13,256 bases of DNA from Phellopilus nigrolimitatus (Eukaryota; Basidiomycota; Agaricomycetes; Hymenochaetales; Hymenochaetaceae): the NCBI GenBank assembly GCA_021029095.1, contig JAJOHG010000576.1, positions 1-13,256 on the forward strand, read 5' to 3'. Positions within the stretch are counted from its first letter, which is position 1, and the number at the start of each line of letters is the position of its first letter. The notes below the pieces were generated by a model. That model ran no database searches and had not been told where the DNA came from. It saw only the letters and a list, made by a program, of their open reading frames with translations. The translations under genes were made by a program, and so were the position numbers. This document shows, in pieces, positions 1 through 8,883 of the stretch.

Positions 1-379
1 GAGTCGCATGAATCCTTGTCGGAGCCCGAGTGCTATAGCGAGTATTTATTTGAACCGCGGGCCCGGTGGCGAGTATCTTGATATGAATCTCGTCTCAAAT
101 CTCATGCGTTGCTTTCCTAAATTTGAAATGGCGTTCTGCGAGATGTCGAACTCTGGTGGCGGACGCGGTATGATGTGACGCGTCGCGCTCATGTGACTTG
201 TAAGGTGGCGCCTCGTGGCGTGCACATGACGTCAAACAGCACCATTGCTTTAAAGACGCAAACCGCACGACAGCCGCCTTTCCTCCTTCCACTACCAGCG
301 CCCATTCCGTCTGCAGCGCCACTCCAGCGAGCACATCACTTATAACGACGAGCACGACGATTATAACGAAAACACAACG
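1..379. other. Upstream flank and promoter region of the membrane-protein gene
   Basis: No gene is supported here. One frame is open from base 2 to about 178 with an ATG at 9, and another is open from base 1 to about 81. Either could be the 3' end of a gene lying left of the window, but neither gives a recognisable product. The stretch just before the ATG at 380 has repeated ACGA-type tracts and two TATAAC words near 340 and 362. It is the likely promoter and 5' leader of the next gene. Confidence 0.5.
227..234. promoter_or_regulatory. CRE/ATF-type palindrome TGACGTCA
   Basis: A perfect 8-bp palindrome TGACGTCA lies about 146 bp upstream of the ATG at 380. This is the consensus for CREB/ATF-type bZIP factors, such as the Atf1 and Atf21 stress regulators of fungi. 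Occupancy is inferred only: an 8-mer of this kind can occur by chance. Confidence 0.4.
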
Positions 380-1384
380 ATGGCCAACGACTCGTGGAAA
401 GACGGCATCATTTTGAAGGTTCGTCGCCACAAAGACAAAGGAAACCGTCCGACGGAAGCTCACAGTTGCTTGTCGCGTTGCAGATCGCCAACGTCGCCGT
501 CTACATCCTTTTCTTGGGTTCAAACATCTACTCCGTGGCGGGACCCGAGGGTGCCTACCGCTCGGGCAAGGAGACTTACTTCACACCCGCGTCCTACGCC
601 TTTGGTATATGGTGCGTCGTTAGGTTCCGCAGCTGATGCCGCTTCTTTCCGTGCTAATGAACGCGATGTGATGCAGGTCCCTCATTCATTTGCTACTCCT
701 CGGCGCGGTGGTGTACCAGTTCTTCCCGGCCGGCAAGCGCGTGATCATCGACGGCATCTCGTGGCGTTTCCCACTCCTCGCCGTACTCAATGCCATCTAC
801 GTCAACGTCTGGTCCCGGCAGCAGTACGTCGTCGGTGAGTTATAGCTTCTTCATTAACTTTGTCTATACGTCGCTCACTTTAATATCCAGCGTTCATCTT
901 CGCTCTGCTCGTCAGCTCCGCGGTGACGCACATATACTACATCGTCAAGCGGTTCCATGCGAGCACCTCCTGGGCGGACGAGCTCTTCGTTCATCTCCCC
1001 TTCTCGCTTTACCACGGCTGGACGACCGTACTCGTCGTGCTTTCCGCGTTCGAAGCATTCGGCGTCAGCGCGCTCGCGCACCGCGCTGGCCCGTGGACGA
1101 AGGCCTTCGTCTTCCTCGGCCTTTTCTTCCTCGAGGCGACTGCTGCGACGTACGCGTTCAGCTCGCCCGAGGGCGACCTCGCGGGCTCGGTCGCCATCGC
1201 GTGGGCGCTTTTCGCCGTCTTCGAGCACCAGCGGTCGAGCACGTTCATTCACTGGAGTGCATTCGCGTTCGCGCTGCTCAGCCTGTTCTGGATCGCCAAG
1301 AGCCTCTACGGCCACTTCACCTCGCACAGGGGAGCGGGAATCCTGCATGACGAGGAGCGCGCACCGCTCATTGGTTCGAGCTAA
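380..1384 (+). CDS. Multi-pass integral membrane protein, TspO/DUF1774-like
   Basis: Four exons: 380-418, 484-611, 677-834 and 891-1384, giving 272 residues. Introns are GTTCGT..GCAG (65 nt), GTGCGT..GCAG (65 nt, branch site GCTAATGA) and GTGAGT..CCAG (56 nt). The first acceptor is ambiguous: using AG at 464-465 also keeps frame and adds LLVALQ, for 278 residues. The product is hydrophobic, with about seven or eight possible membrane segments, for example [53 protein letters not shown] and [15 protein letters not shown]. Residues 47-56 read [10 protein letters not shown], a motif I know from bacterial 'tryptophan-rich sensory' TspO-like proteins and from fungal DUF1774-type proteins. The family link is by motif only and the function is unknown. 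The tail, [10 protein letters not shown], is hydrophilic. An in-frame start at 394 in the second-exon frame is less likely because it reads through intron sequence. Confidence 0.8.
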
Positions 1385-1885
1385 TCGTCTCAAAGGCCTT
1401 TCTGCACTCGTCGTAGCATTCATATTGAACATTTTGTTTTGTGTCTGCGATTTCTTCTTTCAAATCTGACTGCGTAATTTTGGAACGGTCCGACAGCTTC
1501 ACACTATGTACTTTATACTTGCACCTGTCATACTTGCCATCAGCTTGTCTGTAACGCGTCATTTTGCTATACACTTATTACTCGCAGGGCCTTTGTGTTC
1601 CTGTGCTCGGACGTGAGAGCTGAGTAGACATTTAGCAGCACTTGTGGCGTCATTAGTCCATATTGAATTTCTGATTTTCAATGCAATGTTACTAGTCGTA
1701 TAAAATGTGGATTCGAGTTCTCTTAGACTCGACTTCAGTTTGAATGCTTGAGCGATGCTTCTGAATTATGTAATTTACAGAGAAATTAATTATCCGTTAC
1801 TTCTGTGACAGCTCACGCTTGAGCTCACTGTCGGCGACGACGACAACGTTGTTTTGCGACACCCGCCTTCGCGCGTCCATCCGCG
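1385..1885. other. Intergenic: 3' UTR of membrane gene and promoter of G-alpha gene
   Basis: This roughly 500-nt stretch is AT-richer than the flanking exons and has stops in all frames. It should hold the 3' UTR of the membrane-protein gene, a possible TATAAAAT word near 1699, and the G-alpha leader with GACGACGACAACG near 1834. No further gene or structured RNA was seen. Confidence 0.6.
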
Positions 1886-3760
1886 ATGCGCCCGATGTTC
1901 CATTCTCATGCCCGTTCTCGCTCTTTGTCCGATCCGCTTGCTAGGGCTCTTCTCCCTCCCGCTGATGAGTCACCGCTCGAGCGCGACTCGCGTATCCGCC
2001 GAGAGCAGGCAGCTAAGAAGGTCAGCGACGACATCGACGAGCAGATCCGCCAAGATAAGGCCGAGATGCGGCGCCAGAAGGATCTCGTCAAGGTGCTTTT
2101 ACTTGGTCAGAGCGAGAGCGGGAAGAGCACAACGTTGAAACGTGAGTCCACCGTGTGCGATCGTCGTCAGGGATGTGTAGCTGACCTTCGCACAGAGTTC
2201 CAGCTGCTGCATACCCCCGCCGCATTCCACGCAGAGCGTATCGCCTGGCGCGCCGTCATCTATCTGAATCTAATTCGGTCTGTCCGCCGTATTCTCGATG
2301 CACTCCTTCCGCCCGAACAGTCTCTTCCATCGACATCGACTGCAGCGTATCCAACGATACAAGACAACGACGAGATTGATTCCTTCCTCCACATTGATGG
2401 CCCGCCGGCTGTAAGCCCCTCGCGCCAGTCCTCTGCACGATTCGAGCGGTTCGCGCAGCGCCTCGCTCCGCTCCTCGCGCTCGAGCAGCGGCTCATCCAC
2501 CAGCTCGCATTTCCTGACGAAGATGGCGATCCAGAACCCGCAGACTTCGAATCCCCGGTTTCCGCACTTCCCGCACACATATCGCTACCTGTTCCCGCGT
2601 CGTCTCGGGGCGGCGAGCTCGCTCTGCGCCAATCCTCGAACTGGAAAAAGTCGTTCTCGTTCCGCAGCACTGCCTCCGCGCAGCCAAAAAGCGCACATAC
2701 GGGCGAGGTCCGTGGCTGGTGGGAGGACCCGCATGATCCTGTGCACGTTCTCCACGCATGTGCTGCCGGCGATTATGGCGTGCGTGCGCTCTGGCGTGAC
2801 TCGGAAGTCCGATCCGTGCTCGCGAGGCGGCGCGTACGTATGGAGGAGAGCGCGGGGTTCTACCTGAATGATGTCGAACGGATTACGGCGCTCAAATACA
2901 TCCCGACGGATGACGATGTGTTGCGCGCACGGTTGAAGACGCTCGGCGTCGTCGAACATTCCTTCGCGATTAAGGGCGGCGTACATGGCACGGGGGCGAG
3001 TGTTGATTGGCGGATCTATGACGTTGGCGGCGCCCGACACCAGCGGCAAGCATGGGCGCCGTATTTCGAGGACGGTGCGCTCATCGATTCTTTTTTTTTT
3101 CTCTATGGCTGATAAGCTTGCAGTTAATGCAATCATTTTCCTCGCTCCGATCTCCGCATTCGATCAGACGCTCGCGGAAGACCCACGTGTGAACCGGCTC
3201 GAGGATTCAATGCTACTCTGGCGCTCCGTGATCTCGAACAAGCTCCTCGCGGATGTGAACGTCGTCCTGTTCCTAAACAAATGCGACTTGCTCAAGGCCA
3301 AGCTCGACGCCGGTGTCTCTCTCGCGTACCATATGTACAGCTACCGCGACCGACCGAACGACTACGAGTCTGTCTCGAAATGTGAGCCGTCAATTTACTC
3401 GGCCGTCGTATGATTGCGTGGCGAATTGATGATTGATGATTGCTTTTGATAACGATATAGACTTCAGAAACAAATTCGCAGCCCTGCATCATTTACACAC
3501 GCCTAACCGCTCACGCGAGCTCTACAGTGCGTCATCGTTTCACTTTCACTTTGGTTTCTAATTATATGCGTTTCTAGTCCACCTCACTTCCGTCACCGAC
3601 AAACTCTCGACTTCGCTTATTATTTCAAGCGGTAAGCCTATGTTTGGCCTTTTCTAATCTTTGAAAAAAAAAAAATCTTATTATAAGACCTCAATTGTAT
3701 ATTCTCACAGTGCGCGACCTCATCCTGAAACAGAATTTATTATACTCGCGCCTTTTGTGA
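1886..3760 (+). CDS. Divergent heterotrimeric G-protein alpha subunit
   Basis: Six exons: 1886-2141, 2196-3074, 3124-3381, 3461-3526, 3578-3631 and 3711-3760, for 520 residues. Splicing restores G-alpha blocks across every junction: STTLK-QFQLLHTPAAFHAER, PYFED-VNAIIFLAPISAFDQ, YFRNKFAALH, ELY-IHLTSVTD and IISS-VRDLILKQNLLYSRLL. G-alpha subunits bind GTP, pair with G-beta-gamma and relay signals from seven-helix receptors. G1 is GQSESGKST (74-82) where GAGESGKST is usual. Switch I is RARLKTLG, with R331 and T334 kept. G3 is DVGGA (361-365), so the catalytic Gln is Ala365. G4 is NKCD (430-433). G5 is TSVTD rather than TCAT. Typical G-alphas are about 350 residues. The excess is an N-terminus of about 70 residues before the P-loop and an extra 115 or so in the helical domain, Ser- and Pro-rich around 120-270. 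There is no Gly2, so no N-myristoylation. The first intron (54 nt) has no in-frame stop, so unspliced message stays open there. Confidence 0.93.
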
Positions 3761-4516
3761 ACCTAATTGGATTTAAATGTTTTCCTTCTTCGAGCTTTCT
3801 CTCCGTCTGTTTCAAATGCATACGGTCTGTACCATTTCACAGCCTGTATTCTCTTTATGTTTTTCTTTCATAATTCTCGTGTTCCTCTTCCCGACCACCG
3901 TCCGTCACTACCGCAGCCAAATGTTACAATAATCGCAGCTGTACCAACAACCCCCTCAGTTTCTCGTTTCTTCTCTGTCTCTTGCATCGTCTATAGCTAT
4001 CAACTATCTCTATATTGTCTCCTTGCTGTCTTATTGCACGTCCATCGCTTTCTCTCCGCTGGTCTTTACACTTTCTTTGCTCCTACTTCATTACGTCCTT
4101 TCTTCTTTCGTTTTCTTTTGCTGGAAGTCTGGTGACGACAAGTAATAATTTGGTCTTTTGTATAAGAATAGCGTGCGTGTGTCTAGTTACATGTAGTCCC
4201 TCCTTACTCGATGGACTAAACAACTTTCGCGGAAGTAAAATGCTGGTGAAGAAGCATATGACGTATGCTTCGGCGTTGGGTTATGTATATATTTTCCTCT
4301 TGGCGGCAAAAAAGAATAAAGGAGAAGGGAAGAAAGGTAAAGCTTGTACAGAACCCGAATAAGCAAGGGAAAGATAGGAGAGTTGAACTGCAAAGTGATT
4401 TACTTGTAAATGTAGAATGTGTAGTAATGAATATCCAAATGTAGACAAGCCAATGACCGTCGTGCGCGCCTGGTCTCACGCTGCCCTTCTCCTTTGCCAT
4501 CCGCCTGTGCTTCACA
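3761..4516. other. T/C-rich intergenic region and NAP1 promoter
   Basis: About 750 nt without a supported gene. From about 3780 to 4130 the plus strand is strongly pyrimidine-rich (TTTCTTTC, TCTCTG and similar runs). Open frames here have low-complexity Phe/Leu/Ser translations typical of such DNA. From about 4300 there are purine-rich runs. The right end holds the NAP1 promoter, with a TATGTATATATT word near 4282 and a CCAAT box at 4450. Confidence 0.6.
4450..4454 (+). promoter_or_regulatory. CCAAT box upstream of NAP1
   Basis: CCAAT lies about 63 nt before the NAP1 ATG and is followed by a pyrimidine tract at about 4478-4500, just before the CACAATG start context. CCAAT is bound by the Hap2/3/5 (CBF/NF-Y) complex in fungi. 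The site is short, so this is only suggestive. Confidence 0.3.
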
Positions 4517-6042
4517 ATGTCGTCCAACCTCCCAATTCACACCTCTAACATTGCAGCCCCAACACCCCAGAATACGCCGCTCACCCACGGACCCATATCC
4601 TCTGGCCTCTCGCGTCCCAATGTGCCCGTCATCCAGGAAGACGCCGAGGGTGGAGAGGGCGACGAGGTTGGCGTGGACGATATTACCGCCGCGCTCCAGA
4701 GCAGCGCAGCTCAGAATGTACTCGCAGGCATCGTCCAGGGGCGCTTGAATACGCTCATCGGCAGGAGCTCAGGCTACATCGAGTCGCTGCCCATCCCCGT
4801 AAAGCGTTCGCTCGCTGCGCTCCATGGCGTCCAGCTCAAGCAGGCGGACCTCCAGAAGGAGTTCAAGCGCGAGGTCTGGGAGCTCGAGAAGAAGGCGAGT
4901 CGCCGCGTTCTCGCTGTGCACCTAGTCGATTGACGATCGATCGCGATCGGCTAGTATCTCGAACGTACAAAGCCGCTGTACGAACGACGCACCGCCATCA
5001 TCTCAGGTGTTGCGTCGCCTACATCAGAGGAAATTGAAGCTGGTGAGGCACAGGCTTTGAAGGATAACGACGATTATGCGCCACTTCCTAAGGACGATAC
5101 CGCAACCGCCCCCATCGACGAATTTTGGCTCACCGCACTGCGCAATCACGTTGGCATCAGCGAGCTCATCACCGACCGCGACGCTGGCGCTCTCAAGCAC
5201 CTCACCGACATCCTCATCTCGTATCTACCGCCGACCGAGGAGAAGCCTGGTTTCAAGCTCTCTTTCATCTTCTCGCCCAACGAGTACTTCGAGGATACCA
5301 TCCTCGAGAAGACGTATTTCTACCGTCCGGAAATCGACTGGTCTGGCGACTACGTTTACGAACGCGCGATTGGCACACAGATTAAGTGGAAGGAAGAAAA
5401 GGACCTTACGAAGGAGGTCGAAGTAAAGAAGCAGCGCAATAAAAGTGAGCTCTAATCGACTTCTTTTCCCCCCTTTTTTCCATTCGTTCATTCTTGCTGA
5501 CCCTGATTGGTTCGCCTGCAGCCACGAACCGCACCCGCCTCGTGCGCAAGGCCCGTCCAATTGATTCGTTCTTCAACTTCTTCAGCCCGCCAAAGCCTCC
5601 TGCTGAGGAAGCAGGCGAGAATGACGAGATCGACGTCGACGCGCTCGAGGACATCGAGGGCCGTCTTGCACTCGACTACCAGATTGGCGAAGACTTCAAG
5701 GAACGAGTGCGTCATTTCACCTCGCAAATCATCTTGCATTTTTATCTAACAAGGAATCGTAGATCATCCCACATGCGGTCGACTACTTCACGGGCAAGGC
5801 GCTTGAGTTCGATGCAGAGGACTGGGAAGAGGACGAGTCAGATGACGACTTTGACGATGCGGAGGATGATGATGACGATGACGACGACGTATGTACGTTC
5901 GTCCCTTCCTTCACTCCATATCGCTGTTCTGACGTGTGCCACTGTTTTTTTTTGCATCTAGGATTCAGAAGAAGACGCCGCCGCACGCCGGGGGCCGCCG
6001 AAGACACAGACTGTAAACGCAGAGGAGTGCAAGCAACAGTAG
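4517..6042 (+). CDS. NAP1: Nucleosome assembly protein 1 (histone H2A-H2B chaperone)
   Basis: Five exons: 4517-4894, 4955-5444, 5522-5706, 5763-5888 and 5962-6042, for 419 residues, close to yeast Nap1 (417). NAP1 carries H2A-H2B dimers between cytoplasm and nucleus and deposits them on DNA. Visible family marks are the dimerisation-helix part ELEKK-YLERTKPLYERR (122-137), LTDILISYLPP, the FSPNEYFEDTILEKTY block, DSFFNFFSPP, and IIPHAVDYFTGKALEFD across the third and fourth exons. These are followed by a long Asp/Glu tail (about 368-393) and a terminal CKQQ. That terminus matches the CaaX-like end known in NAP1 proteins. The NAP domain spans roughly residues 80-370. The ATG sits in a good CACAATG context. 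Intron 1 (4895-4954) appears to be GC-AG (GCGAGT..CTAG), because a GT choice would add seven residues and leave a 39-nt intron. The others are GTGAGC (77 nt), GTGCGT (56 nt) and GTATGT (73 nt). Confidence 0.94.
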
Positions 6043-6230
6043 CAGTACCTGTATCGAATGAAGAGAACTTGCATTCCAGCCAACCATCCAACTCTGTACC
6101 CACTACTCATCCGCCATCCTCCCCGTAGTCACATGTCTCAAAATTTCCTTCCATCTGTTGTCGCTATTACCGCTCTCTTGTCTTGGTTCTTGAACTGAAG
6201 CTCAAATACAGGCTGCATTTGTTGCACGGT

Positions 6231-7098
6231 GTACTTTTATCAGTATCGGATCTCGTATGCACAGGCCATGCGATCAACAAACTACAGAGCATTGCAGGCG
6301 GTGCGCGACACTGCGCAGTGCGTCGATGCTGACAACCGTCGACATCGCATAAGGTATCGGGTGTGTGCTCGCAGGCATCATGCTCAACATGAACACCGCC
6401 CACCAAGATCCGCTGTCTCGTCGCTCGCTTGCGCATTGTTTTGTTCTATTGCCTGCTCGAGTACAAGAATGGCGATGGACATCCGAATCAGCCAGGCGGA
6501 TGAGTGGTACCACGTACTGTGCATCAAAGAGAGGCAGGACAACGCGCTCGACGACGAAATCATCAAGTTCAAACCCGACCCCGTCTCCACGAAGAAGAGA
6601 CTACTTCTTCACGGCGGATCCCATTGCCCTTTGCCTCTTGCGCGTGATGGCCAATAACTGCATCTTGTGCGCTGTTACGAGACAATCGTCAATTGTGTCG
6701 AGGACCGAGGCGGACATCGGCACTCAATGTCGACTCTTCAACATCGAGAAGATCGGTGACGACTCGCCGATGAGTACTTCACCTTCCTCACCGAGTGCGA
6801 CCGACCGGTGCACCATGCCTCTCCGTGAGCCGTCCAAGGGTATCCACAACGAGATCAACCGAAACCTCGTGGACCCCATGGTCGTCGCGCGTAACACCAT
6901 CTTTAACCTCCCGCTTCGCTCCTGGCGGCGGCGCGACCGTGATAATCGTTAGCGTCGTGCTCCAGGCGAAGGTGCGCAGCATGCATGCTGCATTACCGGC
7001 ATCGATCTCTGACCCTTCCGCACCATCGCCGACGCCATGGAGATTATCACCCGCCACCCTTGTTTAGAACGCGGGCGGGAGTCCTCTCTGAGCTGCGC
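6231..7098 (+). pseudogene. Degraded CCT3 (chaperonin TCP-1 gamma subunit) remnant
   Basis: Blocks in all three frames follow CCT gamma in order. Examples are VLLSVSDLVC (6231, frame 3), ALQAVRDTAQ (6289, frame 1), VLAGIMLNMNTAH (6365, frame 2) and IVLFYCLLEYKNGDGHPN (6435, frame 3). They continue with DEIIKFKPDPVSTKK (frame 1), DIGTQCRLFNIEKIGDD (frame 2), DEYFTFLTEC (6769, frame 1), PSKGIHNEINRNLVDPM (frame 2), APGGGATVIIVSVVLQ (frame 3), IADAMEII (7028, frame 2), NAGG (7068, frame 3) and VLSELR (7081, frame 1). CCT3 is one of eight subunits of the cytosolic ring that folds actin and tubulin. About the first 145 residues (apical-ring lead-in and N-terminal equatorial part) and the extreme C-terminus are not visible. 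At least ten frame changes and several small deletions rule out a functional product. No intron-sized gaps separate the blocks. It lies about 190 nt after NAP1 on the same strand. A working CCT3 must exist elsewhere, since CCT is essential (inference). Confidence 0.85.
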
Positions 7099-8883
7099 AT
7101 GAGTCTACTTTTTTTTTGCATATGTGGCGACGTCTCTTACACACTTTTTCCAAACAAAAAGATACCATCAAAGAGGATTGTTGGAGCATTAACGGTGGAC
7201 ACGCCGTCAACATTCGACCACGACGGCGTCGGCGGATCTCAAGAAGGACGACTTCTTCAAGGTCCTAGACGGGTTCGGGAAGGAGATTTCTTGAACGTGA
7301 CAATGCTAGAATGTGAAGGGAAATAATCTGTGAAAGGAGGTTGAGGCTAGCGGGACGACCTGGTCCAAGAGAGGAATCCAAGTTCTAATGGACCCGTTTG
7401 CCACTGACAACATGTGACGTATTCGTTGTTCCCTGCAGCCTTCCGTGTTCCCTGCCTATATATTAAGTGTACGTCAGAAATGAGTTGGGTGGTGCATTGC
7501 CGACGCTTGGCTTCGGTCAGCGTCCTCGTTTTCTTCACGTTTACAACAACTGTTCGAGGACTTCTATAAAACTGGCTCGGCGTGCTACAGAAAGAGAGTT
7601 ATGTATATGCCATAGATAACGCAGCTTTGGACAAGGATTTAAAATAAAATATCTTGGATGACTCGACATCGTGGGATTTAAACAAAAATCAAGGGAGATG
7701 CTATGCCCAATTCCGCGAAGATCTAGAAGGACGAAGTCGCAACTTTAGGCTGACGAAAATGGTATTTTCAAAGTAATCAGAAGTTAGCATCTGTCCAAGA
7801 TTCAAGATTCGGCGATGCTGAGATGCTCTCAATACAATGATAGATATGCATGGTATTGACAGCGAATCAGGACCATTGAGTAAAATGGACGAGACGTCGC
7901 ATCGCACAAGCGCTCATCAAAAGGAAGAAGTTTTACCGTCACAGAATTAAAGATACCTCAGACCGACGCTGGATTCTGTAACCTGTCGACAGGACCGTTG
8001 GGAAGATGTCCAATTTTTTTGCGTTGAGGAACTGATGAAGGATGCCAGGTCGCAATAGCCGCGGATCGGTATCTGCCTGGAGGCTCTTTATTTCACGCAC
8101 AATTCTTCTGCATTTTGGATATCATGCAACGGAGGGAAAAAAAATACATGCAAGGGATCTTGGGGGCGGAATACGGTCAAAAGAAGTGCAGACTATTCAG
8201 TTTTCTAGATTCTTCCTTACCATCGCGTCCGTACTTTAACCCCGTCGAGAAGGACCCGAGAAGGACCCGAGAAAGTAGGCATGTGGATGTTGGGGATCTT
8301 CCATATAATTTTGGAAGCGCTTGAACACCACTGGCGACGATTCTGAGCACGGAATTAATCGGTGCCTGGCCCGTACATTGAGAAGTTCGATATGTACGGA
8401 GTCACGATATCCCTGCGCTCTAAGGAACGATTACTTGTACTTTCCTAGCTAGAGGGGGTATGTCAAACCAGTCAAGCTAGAAACTACGATAGCGAGTATA
8501 AATTCGGCTGGCTTGAGGAGCCAGAGAAAAAAAAAACGGGAGGAATTCAAATTTCATATCCAGTACAAGTTTAATTCGAGTTTATCCAAACCCGCTGCAT
8601 CCCCGCTTACCTGAGCGCTCCGCGGTAAACGTTTCAGGTCGATCAGAAACTCCAGACGGTGCGTTTTTCACTTACTTGAGGACGCGTCACAGTCGCATTC
8701 AAGCAAGCTGCCGTATTTCCTCCCTGAGCGCGCCCAACTAGAATGCTCGGACCTCGTGTGTCGCTAGTGCTTTATTCATAAGGTCCCCGCTCCTTCGTAC
8801 GACCTCATTTCACTCTTCGTCTCCCACCCAGCGTCCGGGCTCCAGAGACATTTTTTCACTCCAACCGTCTGTGCTCTGCCTCT
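7099..8883. other. Gene-free region with one coding-like fossil
   Basis: About 1.8 kb with no supported gene. Open frames are under about 115 codons, AT-rich and unlike any family I know. A 21-codon patch at 7232-7294 (reads ADLKKDDFFKVLDGFGKE, then a stop) has strongly C/G-ending codons and may be a fossil exon. There is an 11-bp direct tandem (GAGAAGGACCC twice) at 8247-8268 and a TATAAATT word at 8497. The last 130 bases or so are pyrimidine-rich and should be the promoter and leader of the gene at 8884. Confidence 0.5.
8247..8268. repeat. 11-bp tandem duplication
   Basis: GAGAAGGACCC occurs twice head to tail, followed by a partial third copy (GAGAA). It is most likely replication slippage in non-coding DNA, and no function is implied. 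Confidence 0.7.

Noticed and set aside
95..523. 142-codon minus-strand open frame
   Set aside because: It runs antisense to the promoter and first exons of the membrane-protein gene, has an Arg-rich low-information translation and no family match.
1370..1385. GGTTCGA word resembling a tRNA B box
   Set aside because: It lies over the stop codon of the membrane gene, and no A box or cloverleaf stems could be drawn around it.
790..1469. Three long frames on both strands overlapping the last exon of the membrane-protein gene
   Set aside because: Arg/Ser-rich shadows produced by the high-GC3 exon; the hydrophobic frame joins the upstream exons by clean splicing.
3426..3443. ATTGATG-type short tandem in the third G-alpha intron
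   Set aside because: A simple 7-bp slippage repeat of under three units inside an intron, with no sign of function.
3767..4362. Two plus-strand frames of 115-122 codons rich in Phe, Leu and Ser
   Set aside because: They come from a pyrimidine-rich intergenic tract, with no codon bias or splice support, so they are taken as non-coding.
7600..8330. Possible transposon fossil in the gene-poor region
   Set aside because: No terminal inverted repeats, target-site duplication or transposase or reverse-transcriptase motif could be found by eye.
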